Positions 1 to 6,196 of a DNA stretch of 6,381 nt are shown in pieces; the first letter of the stretch is position 1, and the number at the start of each line of letters is the position of its first letter. Source of the stretch: Anaerolineae bacterium (GTDB taxonomy: Bacteria > Chloroflexota > Anaerolineae > Epilineales > JAHCIE01); contig JAHCIE010000195.1 in the NCBI GenBank assembly GCA_026129385.1, positions 1-6,381 of the forward strand, in the 5' to 3' direction. The notes beneath the pieces are model-generated. The model made no database searches. It saw nothing but the letters and a program-made list of their open reading frames with translations, and was not told where the DNA came from. The position numbers and the translations under genes are program-made.

Positions 1-1
1 C

Positions 2-331
2 GTCCTCCGCACCCTGGCCCTGGCTGGCATTGTCCTGCTGGGGCTGGAGTTCGTCGTGGCGCCGCTGAGCGTGGCCATGATGGCGACGGGCGGAGCCGCA
101 GCGAGTGTCGAGATGTTGAGCAGCCAGTACGGCGTGATGTTCGCGCTGCGGCTGGCGTTGGTGTTCCTCGGCGCGGGCGTGTTCGGGCTGTGGCTGTATC
201 GGACGGCGTTGCGGCCAGGAGCGGAGACGCTGCTGGGCCGGCTGGCCTGGACGGCGTTCGCGCTGGTCTTCGTCAGCGAAGTACTCGGCCGCTTCCTTTT
301 CTACGCCACTCACGTCAAGATTGGCCTCTAG
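2..331 (+). CDS. dmsC: DmsC-type membrane anchor subunit, C-terminal part (truncated by window edge)
   Basis: This frame is open from the left edge to TAG at 329-331 and gives 109 residues of a very hydrophobic protein; the real start lies upstream. GTG 56 and ATG 77 are in frame, but the hydrophobic sequence continues before them, so they are unlikely starts. Three probable membrane helices are visible at fragment residues about 4-27, 44-66 and 81-101, joined by a short basic loop (about 67-80). The C-terminal stretch SEVLGRFLFY resembles the end of DmsC-family anchors. E. coli DmsC is about 287 aa with eight helices, so roughly the last third is present. DmsC anchors the DmsAB dimer to the membrane and oxidises menaquinol. 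The downstream dmsA/dmsB genes support the call. A generic NrfD/PsrC-type anchor is the alternative. Oddity: the anchor lies before A and B, whereas E. coli has the order dmsABC, so it may belong to a further AB pair upstream. Confidence 0.72.
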   Translation, partial: VLRTLALAGIVLLGLEFVVAPLSVAMMATGGAAASVEMLSSQYGVMFALRLALVFLGAGVFGLWLYRTALRPGAETLLGRLAWTAFALVFVSEVLGRFLFYATHVKIGL

Positions 332-336
332 TCCGC

Positions 337-362
337 CAGCCCCGCGGGGCTGAAGCCCCGCG
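337..362. repeat. GC-rich overlapping palindromes after dmsC
   Basis: Positions 337-352 form a perfect 16-bp palindrome (CAGCCCCGCGGGGCTG). Positions 343-350 also pair perfectly with 355-362 to give an 8-bp stem with a TGAA tetraloop. The octamer AGCCCCGC occurs twice (338-345 and 354-361), so the central GCGGGGCT arm can pair with either copy and the two hairpins exclude each other. It begins a few bases after the dmsC stop. No T-tract follows, so a classical Rho-independent terminator is not supported. It may be an mRNA 3'-end stabiliser or a copy of a dispersed intergenic palindrome; the sequence does not decide. Confidence 0.6.
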
Positions 363-393
363 CTAGGCGAGCCAAGCCCCACAGGCTAAGCTG

Positions 394-426
394 AGCCTCC
401 CGAGGGTTTGTAACCTTCGGGAGGCT
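394..426. repeat. 15-bp-stem inverted repeat upstream of dmsA (A1)
   Basis: The left arm 394-408 (AGCCTCCCGAGGGTT) pairs with the right arm 412-426 (AACCTTCGGGAGGCT) over 15 positions, with a single G-T wobble (404/416) and a 3-nt loop TGT. The hairpin ends 16 nt before the GGAG site and 29 nt before the A1 ATG. No T-run follows. Possible roles are a leader hairpin acting on A1 expression, an RNA processing or stability element between dmsC and dmsA, or a dispersed palindromic repeat. The other A gene has a hairpin in a comparable position. Confidence 0.7.
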
Positions 427-442
427 GGCCCGCCAGATTTAC

Positions 443-446
443 GGAG
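443..446 (+). promoter_or_regulatory. Ribosome binding site of dmsA (A1)
   Basis: GGAG lies 9 nt before ATG 456. It supports this start, which places the twin-arginine motif at residues 17-18, as expected for a Tat leader. Confidence 0.65.
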
Positions 447-455
447 ATACAGCGT

Positions 456-2912
456 ATGGACAACCAGAACACCCTTACGGAACGGCTCGGCCAGCCGGTG
501 TCGCGGCGCAGCTTCCTCAAATGGAGCGCGGTGATTGGCGGCACGGCGGCCCTGGCGGGCGGTGGTCTCAAATTTGGCCTGGAAGCTGCGCAGACGGCCC
601 AGGCCGCGCCTGTTGGTCCCGACGGGACGCAGGTGGTGTGGAGCTCGTGTAATGTCAACTGTGGCAGCCGCTGCCCGCTGCGCGTCTTTGTGCGCAACGG
701 CGAGATTGTCCGCATTGACACCGATAACACCGGCACGGACGAGTACGGCATGTCGCAGATTCGCGCCTGTGTGCGCGGCCGCGCCATCCGCCAGCGCGTC
801 TACAACCCGGACCGCCTCAAGTACCCCATGAAGCGGGTCGGCCAACGCGGCGAAGGCAAATTCGAGCGCATCACCTGGCAGGAAGCCTTTGACACCATCG
901 CCAGCGAGTTGAAGCGCATCAAGGGGCAGTACGGCAACGAGGCTATCTACATCAACTACGCGACGGGCGCCCTTGGCGGCAGCGTCGCCAAGTCGTGGCC
1001 GCCCGGCTCCAGCCCCATTGCCCGCCTGATGAACTGCTACGGCGGCTACCTGAACCACTACGGCACGTATAGCACGGCCCAGATTTCCGCCGCCCTACCC
1101 TATACCTACGGGAGCAGCGCGGGCAACTCTATTGACGATATCGAAAACAGTCGGCTGGTGGTCTTTTTCGGCAATAACCCGGCCGAAACGCGCATGAGCG
1201 GCGGCGGCGTGATTTACTTCGTCAAAGAGGCGAAGGCGCGCGGCCACGCCAAAGTGATCGTCATTGACCCGCGCCTGAGCGACACCGCGATGGCTTTCGC
1301 GGACGAGTGGATCCCCATCCGCCCCGGCACCGACGCGGCCCTGATCAGCGCGCTGGCCTATGTCATCATCACTGAGAAGCTGCAGGACCAGGCGTTCCTG
1401 GACAAGTACTGCGTCGGCTTTGACGAAGAGCACATGCCGGCGGGCATCCCGGCCGGCAACTCGTACAAGTCGTACATCCTGGGTCAGGGCAAGGACAAAA
1501 CACCCAAGACGCCGCAGTGGGCGGCCGAGATTACGGGCATCCCGGCTGAGCGCATCGTCCGGCTGGCGCGGGAAATCGCGCTGACTAAGCCGGCCTACAT
1601 CTGTCAGGGCTGGGGGCCGCAGCGCCAGGCCAACGGCGAGCAATCCGCCCGCGCTATCGCCATGCTGCCCATCCTGACCGGCAACGTGGGCATCCAGGGC
1701 GGCAACTCCGGCGCGCGCGAAGGCGGCTACAGCATTGCCGTCACGGCGTTCCCGACGCTTACGAACCCGGTCAAGGCCAGCATCTCCTTCTTCCTGTGGA
1801 CCGACGCCATCGAGCGTGGCCCCCAGATGACGGCGATACGGGATGGCGTGCGCGGTGTGGATAAGCTGAACGTCCCCATCAAGTTCATCTGGAACTATGC
1901 CGGCAACGCCCTCATCAACCAGCACTCAGACACCAACCGCACTGCCAAGCTGCTCCAGAACGACAAGCTGTGCGAGATGATCGTGGTTATTGAGAACCAC
2001 ATGACGGCCAGCGCGCGCTTCGCGGACATCCTGCTGCCCGACACCACCAACCTGGAGCAGGATGACATCATCCCGCAGGGCAGCTCCGGCAACCTCGGCT
2101 ACGCCATCTTCGCCAGCCAGGCGGTTCAGCCGCTGTTCGAGAGCAAGACGGTCTACGAGATGTGTACCGAGATCGCCAAGCGACTCGGCGTCGAGGATAA
2201 GTTCACCGAGGGCAAGACCCAGGCAGACTGGCTGAAACTCATCGTTCAGCAGACTCGCGAGAAGAACCCGCAGTTCCCCGACTACGACACCTTTAAGCAG
2301 ATGGGCCTCTACAAGGTCAAGAACCCAGGCAAGCCTACCATAGCGTTTAAGACGTTCCGCGATGACCCCGAAAAGAACAAGTTGACGACACCCTCCGGTA
2401 AGATCGAGATATTCTCAGAGGCCCTTTACAAGCTCAGTCAGACCTGGGAATTGCCAACTGGCGACGTGATTACCGGCCTGCCTGAGTACACACCAACGTG
2501 GGAAGGGGTGTCCGACCCGCTGAAGGACAAGTACCCGCTGCAGATGATCGGCCACCACTACAAGCAGCGCACGCACTCGACATTCGGCAACGTGGCCTGG
2601 CTCAAGGAAGCCGCGCCGCAGGAAGTGTGGATCAACACGCTCGACGCCCAGGCGCGAGGCATCGAAAATGGGGACATGGTGCGGGTCTTCAACGACCGAG
2701 GCGTCATCGTCCTGCCCGCCAAGGTCACGCCGCGCATCCTGCCGGGCGTCCTCTCGGTCCCCCAGGGCGCGTGGTACAACCCCGACAAGGAGGGTATTGA
2801 CCAGGGCGGCTGCACCAACACGCTCACGTCCTGGCATCCGTCACCGCTGGCGAAGGGCAACCCGCAGCATACGAACCTGGTGAACATTGCGAAGCTGGCA
2901 GGGAGGGTGTAG
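456..2912 (+). CDS. dmsA: DmsA-type molybdopterin catalytic subunit (A1), Tat-exported
   Basis: This 818-aa protein is the catalytic subunit of a DMSO reductase-type enzyme (bis-MGD molybdenum, one [4Fe-4S]) and is close in length to E. coli DmsA (about 814 aa). Residues 1-50 form a Tat leader: SRRSFLK at 16-22, an Ala/Gly-rich hydrophobic stretch at about 24-42, and a likely cleavage after Ala-Gln-Ala (48-50). Cys65, Cys69, Cys73 and Cys105 form the N-terminal cluster motif (CX3CX3CX31C). The stretch YGGYLNHYGTYSTAQI (195-210) matches the DmsA active-site segment; Ser206 aligns with the molybdenum ligand Ser176 of E. coli DmsA and is followed by Thr-Ala-Gln. Other DmsA hallmarks are GNNPAETRMSGGG (239-251), DEWIPIRPGTDAAL (283-296), CQGWGPQRQANGE (383-395) and the C-terminal cofactor domain (about 690-818). 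It is followed after 3 bp by its electron-transfer partner B1. S-oxide reduction (DMSO and similar) with menaquinol is the likely activity. The true substrate cannot be read from sequence; N-oxides or selenate (YnfE/F-like) remain possible. Confidence 0.92.
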   Translation: MDNQNTLTERLGQPVSRRSFLKWSAVIGGTAALAGGGLKFGLEAAQTAQAAPVGPDGTQVVWSSCNVNCGSRCPLRVFVRNGEIVRIDTDNTGTDEYGMSQIRACVRGRAIRQRVYNPDRLKYPMKRVGQRGEGKFERITWQEAFDTIASELKRIKGQYGNEAIYINYATGALGGSVAKSWPPGSSPIARLMNCYGGYLNHYGTYSTAQISAALPYTYGSSAGNSIDDIENSRLVVFFGNNPAETRMSGGGVIYFVKEAKARGHAKVIVIDPRLSDTAMAFADEWIPIRPGTDAALISALAYVIITEKLQDQAFLDKYCVGFDEEHMPAGIPAGNSYKSYILGQGKDKTPKTPQWAAEITGIPAERIVRLAREIALTKPAYICQGWGPQRQANGEQSARAIAMLPILTGNVGIQGGNSGAREGGYSIAVTAFPTLTNPVKASISFFLWTDAIERGPQMTAIRDGVRGVDKLNVPIKFIWNYAGNALINQHSDTNRTAKLLQNDKLCEMIVVIENHMTASARFADILLPDTTNLEQDDIIPQGSSGNLGYAIFASQAVQPLFESKTVYEMCTEIAKRLGVEDKFTEGKTQADWLKLIVQQTREKNPQFPDYDTFKQMGLYKVKNPGKPTIAFKTFRDDPEKNKLTTPSGKIEIFSEALYKLSQTWELPTGDVITGLPEYTPTWEGVSDPLKDKYPLQMIGHHYKQRTHSTFGNVAWLKEAAPQEVWINTLDAQARGIENGDMVRVFNDRGVIVLPAKVTPRILPGVLSVPQGAWYNPDKEGIDQGGCTNTLTSWHPSPLAKGNPQHTNLVNIAKLAGRV
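2902..2906 (+). promoter_or_regulatory. Ribosome binding site of dmsB (B1), inside the end of A1
   Basis: GGAGG lies 9 nt before ATG 2916 and within the last codons of A1. Because ribosomes finishing A1 stop at 2912, translation of A1 and B1 is probably coupled, which suits subunits that must be made in equal amounts. Confidence 0.7.
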
Positions 2913-2915
2913 GCC

Positions 2916-3533
2916 ATGAGCAAGCAACTTGGGTTTTACGTCAACTCGGACGCCTGCATCGGCTGCAAAGCGTGCCAGGTCGCCTGCAAGGATAAGAACA
3001 ACCTGCCGGTGGGCAGCTTCTTCCGCCGCGTCTTCGAGGTCAGCGGCGGCGAGTGGGTCCAGCGCGGGAAGACCTGGGAGAACACGGTCTTTGCCTACAA
3101 CCTGTCGGTGAGTTGCATGCACTGCCAGGAACCGCTGTGTATGGAGGTCTGCCCCACCGGCGCCACCTACAAGCGGGACGATGGCATCGTGATGGTGAAC
3201 CAGGACGTATGTATCGGCTGTCGCTACTGCGAGTGGGCCTGCCCCTACGGCGCGCGGGTCTACAACGAGACAACGCACACCGTGACCAAGTGCAATATGT
3301 GCGCCGACCTGCTCGACCAGGGCGAACAGCCTGCTTGTGTTGGTTCGTGTCCCATGCGCGCGTTGGAAGTGGGTGAGTTGAGCGCGTTGCAGGCCAAGTA
3401 CGGCATGGCGGATGAGGTCTACCCGCTGCCCACAGCGGACGTGACCAGGCCCGCCGTCGTCATCCAGGCCCACCGCGACGCTTCGCTCGTGAAGGCGCGC
3501 GGCGGCTACATCGCCAACGAGGACGAGGTGTAA
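2916..3533 (+). CDS. dmsB: DmsB-type four-[4Fe-4S] electron-transfer subunit (B1)
   Basis: This 205-aa protein has the same length as E. coli DmsB as I recall it. Sixteen cysteines fall into four cluster groups: Cys14/17/20/24 (CX2CX2CX3C), Cys67/70/75/79 (CX2CX4CX3C), Cys99/102/105/109 (CX2CX2CX3C) and Cys126/129/141/145 (CX2CX11CX3C). As in this family generally, the last Cys of one group probably ligates the cluster of its partner group. The protein passes electrons from the membrane anchor to the A-subunit cluster. It has no signal peptide, so export would be by hitchhiking on the Tat leader of A1. The stop TAA (3531-3533) is followed in frame by TGA (3534-3536), a double stop. The start is fixed by a GGAGG site and by alignment with B2, which begins with the same MSKQL. 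The family is certain; pairing with A1 is inferred from adjacency. Confidence 0.94.
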   Translation: MSKQLGFYVNSDACIGCKACQVACKDKNNLPVGSFFRRVFEVSGGEWVQRGKTWENTVFAYNLSVSCMHCQEPLCMEVCPTGATYKRDDGIVMVNQDVCIGCRYCEWACPYGARVYNETTHTVTKCNMCADLLDQGEQPACVGSCPMRALEVGELSALQAKYGMADEVYPLPTADVTRPAVVIQAHRDASLVKARGGYIANEDEV

Positions 3534-3543
3534 TGAGTCAGCA

Positions 3544-3576
3544 AGACCTGACAGGTTTTGAAAACCTGTCAGGTCT
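3544..3576. repeat. Perfect 33-bp palindrome (16-bp arms) between B1 and A2
   Basis: The left arm 3544-3559 (AGACCTGACAGGTTTT) and right arm 3561-3576 (AAAACCTGTCAGGTCT) are perfect reverse complements around a single G at 3560. As RNA this would fold into a stem of about 14 bp with a TTGAA-type loop. It begins 10 nt after the B1 stop and ends 9 nt before the A2 ribosome binding site. No T-run follows the right arm. It could act as an intercistronic stability or attenuation element, a two-fold protein-binding site, or be a copy of a dispersed intergenic repeat. Confidence 0.85.
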
Positions 3577-3585
3577 ACTTTACTC

Positions 3586-3590
3586 AGGAG
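3586..3590 (+). promoter_or_regulatory. Ribosome binding site of A2
   Basis: AGGAG lies 8 nt before ATG 3599 and 9 nt after the large palindrome. This start gives a leader that aligns residue by residue with that of A1. Confidence 0.75.
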
Positions 3591-3598
3591 CATAAGCT

Positions 3599-6196
3599 AT
3601 GAACGTGCAAGACACTCTCAACGGGCCGCTCGGCCAGCCGGTGTCGCGCCGCAGTTTCCTCAAGTGGAGCGCGGTCGTCGGCGGCACAGCGGCCCTGGCC
3701 GGCGGCGGGCTGAAAGTGGGGTTACCGGCTGCCCAGGCCGCGGCCGCTCGGGCGCCTACGGCGGCCAGTACGGGCCAGTGGATCACCGCGCCATGCTGGC
3801 ACAACTGCGGTGGGCGCTGCCTCATCAAGGCCTACGTGGTGGATGGGGTGGTCAAGCGCATCAAGACCGACGACACCCACCCCGACAGCGTGGAGTATCC
3901 GCAGCAGCGCGCCTGTGTCCGAGGCCGCGCCCAGCGGATGCAAATCTTCTCGCCGGACCGCCTCAAGTACCCAATGAAACGCAAGAACTGGGCGCCGGGC
4001 GGGGGCAACAAGGAGCTACGCGGCAAGGACGAGTGGGTGCGCATCTCCTGGGACGAGGCCCTCGACATCCTCGCCAGCGAGACGAAGCGCATCAAGGAGA
4101 AGTACGGCAACGCGGCCATCTACTGCCCCGGCGGGAGCGAAGTTCAGCGCGCCCTCGCCCTCTATGGCGGCTACGTCGAGAACTATGGCAGCACCTCACG
4201 CGGCGCGTGGCGCATGGGCCAGAAGCCCATCGTCGGCGCGACGACCCAGAGCGAAATCAACGACCGCCTCGACCTGGTAAACGCCAAACTGATTGTCATG
4301 TGGGGCAACAACCCGGCCTGGAACACCTCGCCCCTCGCCATGTACAACTTCATCCAGGCGAAGAAGGCCGGCGCTAAATTTATCTCGGTGGACCCATTCT
4401 ATAATCCGACCGCCGCGGTTCTGGCGGACGAGTGGATTCCGATTCGACCGGCGACTGACACAACCGCATTGCTGGGCATGGCCTATGTCCTCATTACCGA
4501 GGACAGCAAGACCAACCCGCTGATTGACTGGGACTTCCTGAATCGCTGCACAGTTGGGTTCGACAAGGACCATATGCCCGAGGGGGCCGACCCCAAGGAG
4601 AACTTCAAGGACTACATCCTGGGCACCTACGACGGGCAGCCCAAGACGCCGCAGTGGGCGTCGCAAATTTGCGGCATCCCCGCTGAGAAGCTGCGCGAGC
4701 TGGCGCTTAAAATCGTGACTATGAAGCCGGCCAACGTGGTCTTCGGCTGGAACTCGGCCCGCGTCGAGAAGGCTCAGCATATGTGCCTGGCCGTGATCAC
4801 CCTCGGCGCGATGAGCGGCAACATGGGCGTGTCGGGCGGGGCGTTTGGCGTTAGCTGCCACGATACCTCCTCCAACGGCGGCCCAATGCTGGTGAGCGCG
4901 GGGAGCAGCGGCCTACCGGCCATCAAGAACCCGCAGGCCGACGTAAGGCTATGCAGCAGCGAGCACTGGAACGCCATCCTGACGGGCAAGTACACGGCGG
5001 GCAAGGGGAAGATCAAGGACATTAACGTTCAGATGATCTTCCACGGCTTCGCCTCCAAGCTCAACCAGACCAACAACATCAACAAGGGCGTAGCCGCCCA
5101 TCGCAAAGTCGAGTTCGTGGTCTCCAACCACTACGTCCTGAATACCAGCGCCAAATACTCCGACCTCGTCCTCCCGGTCACGACACCGTGGGAGCGACCC
5201 GGCACCCTCCTGGCCGGCAACCGCGAGATTATGATCTGGGCTAGCCAGGTGGTGGACCCCATGTTCGAGGCGCAGGACGACCAGTGGATCGCCGTCGAAT
5301 TGGCGAAGCGGCTGGGGGTGGACGTGCAGCAGGTCGCGCCGTTTGGCCGCGAGCAGCAGGTCTTCAACCAGATTGCGGGCGCGAAAGTGATGAAGCCGGA
5401 CGGCTCCGGCACGGAAACCCTGGTCACCATCACCGACGCCGACATCGCCGCGATGAAGGTCCAGGGCAAGCCCCAGCAGGGCCGCATCGGTATCATGGAG
5501 TTGAAGGAGCGCGGCATCTACCAGGTGGAGCGCAAGTTCGGCGACAAGCTGACCTACATCCACAACAAAGCGTTCCGCGCGGACCCGGTCAAGAACAAGC
5601 TGGACACCAAGAGCGGCAAGCTCCAGATTCACTGTCAGGAACTGGCCGACCTGGTGACCAACGCGGGCTGGAACCAGGGCTATCCCATCGCCAAGTACGA
5701 CCCGCCCACCGACGGCTACGAGGCAACGTTCAAGGATTGGAAGACCCAGACCAAGGGCGACTATCCGCTCCAGATGTGCAACATCCACTACCCGCGCCGC
5801 GCCCACTCGTGTATGGACAACGTCTCCTGGCTCCGCGAAGCGTGGACCCAGGAACTGTTGATGAACCCGATGGATGCGGCGCAACGTGGCCTGCAACAGG
5901 ACGACGTGGTGCGGGTCTTCAACGACCACGGTTCGGTCATCCGCCACGTCACCGTCACGCCGCGCGCCATGCCTGGCGTCGTCTTCATGGGTGAGGGCGC
6001 GTGGGCCGAGTTCGACGCCGACGGGAACGACATCGCTGGCGCGACCAACACGCTCAGCGGCGATCACGCCTCTGGTCCGGACGTCGAGTCGTGGCAGGCG
6101 TGCGTGGTGCAGGTCGAGAAGTCCAACAAGTCGCTCACACCAGATGCCCAGTGGAAGCCGCGCGTCGTCTTCCCAGGAGGTGGGGGCAATGTCTAA
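3599..6196 (+). CDS. DmsA-like molybdopterin oxidoreductase catalytic subunit (A2), diverged paralogue
   Basis: This 865-aa protein has the same architecture as A1. It has a Tat leader (SRRSFLK 16-22; Ala-rich cleavage region about 45-50) and a [4Fe-4S] motif Cys66/70/74/106 (CX3CX3CX31C). The active-site stretch YGGYVENYGSTSRGAW is at 189-204, where Ser200 aligns with the molybdenum ligand. GNNPAWNTS is at 236-244, DEWIPIRP at 277-284 and the C-terminal cofactor domain at about 720-865. It differs from A1 in several ways. Ser-Thr-Ala-Gln becomes Ser-Arg-Gly-Ala. The Arg of A1 GNNPAETR is replaced (Thr243). About 16 residues before the active-site stretch are missing. About 9 residues are added near 130-145, about 30 between 577 and 664, and about 18 at the C-terminus. 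It is followed by its own B gene with an 8-bp overlap. It is surely a DMSO reductase-superfamily enzyme of DmsA type; the substrate (another S- or N-oxide, or something else) is unknown, so I give no symbol. Confidence 0.9.
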   Translation: MNVQDTLNGPLGQPVSRRSFLKWSAVVGGTAALAGGGLKVGLPAAQAAAARAPTAASTGQWITAPCWHNCGGRCLIKAYVVDGVVKRIKTDDTHPDSVEYPQQRACVRGRAQRMQIFSPDRLKYPMKRKNWAPGGGNKELRGKDEWVRISWDEALDILASETKRIKEKYGNAAIYCPGGSEVQRALALYGGYVENYGSTSRGAWRMGQKPIVGATTQSEINDRLDLVNAKLIVMWGNNPAWNTSPLAMYNFIQAKKAGAKFISVDPFYNPTAAVLADEWIPIRPATDTTALLGMAYVLITEDSKTNPLIDWDFLNRCTVGFDKDHMPEGADPKENFKDYILGTYDGQPKTPQWASQICGIPAEKLRELALKIVTMKPANVVFGWNSARVEKAQHMCLAVITLGAMSGNMGVSGGAFGVSCHDTSSNGGPMLVSAGSSGLPAIKNPQADVRLCSSEHWNAILTGKYTAGKGKIKDINVQMIFHGFASKLNQTNNINKGVAAHRKVEFVVSNHYVLNTSAKYSDLVLPVTTPWERPGTLLAGNREIMIWASQVVDPMFEAQDDQWIAVELAKRLGVDVQQVAPFGREQQVFNQIAGAKVMKPDGSGTETLVTITDADIAAMKVQGKPQQGRIGIMELKERGIYQVERKFGDKLTYIHNKAFRADPVKNKLDTKSGKLQIHCQELADLVTNAGWNQGYPIAKYDPPTDGYEATFKDWKTQTKGDYPLQMCNIHYPRRAHSCMDNVSWLREAWTQELLMNPMDAAQRGLQQDDVVRVFNDHGSVIRHVTVTPRAMPGVVFMGEGAWAEFDADGNDIAGATNTLSGDHASGPDVESWQACVVQVEKSNKSLTPDAQWKPRVVFPGGGGNV
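6175..6180 (+). promoter_or_regulatory. Full-consensus ribosome binding site of B2, inside the end of A2
   Basis: AGGAGG lies 8 nt before ATG 6189. It is the strongest Shine-Dalgarno site in the window and lies within the A2 reading frame, where it encodes part of the Gly-rich tail of A2. It fixes the B2 start. Confidence 0.82.

Noticed and set aside
56..331. Complete small membrane protein starting at GTG 56 or ATG 77
   Set aside because: The reading frame and a membrane helix extend unbroken to the left edge and the end matches DmsC-type anchors, so this is the tail of a larger gene.
394..426. Rho-independent terminator between dmsC and A1
   Set aside because: The stem is long and stable but is followed by GGCCCGCC rather than a T-tract. 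The same objection applies to the palindrome at 3544-3576, which is followed by ACTTTACTC.
332..455. Promoter for A1 in the spacer
   Set aside because: I looked for -35/-10 pairs; TTGTAA at 408-413 has no suitable -10 at 16-18 bp. A promoter may exist but cannot be supported from sequence alone.
363..1058. Minus-strand open frame across the dmsC-A1 spacer and the A1 start (231 codons)
   Set aside because: It runs opposite the Tat leader and Fe-S motif of A1, reads through both arms of a hairpin, and has no recognisable protein features; taken as a shadow of A1.
3558..3581. Possible promoter: TTGAAA at 3558-3563 and TACTTT at 3576-3581
   Set aside because: The spacing is only 12 bp, far from the usual 16-18, and both hexamers fall in or next to the palindrome. 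The resemblance is probably incidental.
486..3724. Recent gene conversion between the A1 and A2 leaders
   Set aside because: Sixteen base differences in 96, mostly synonymous, show that the two DNA copies have been diverging for some time.
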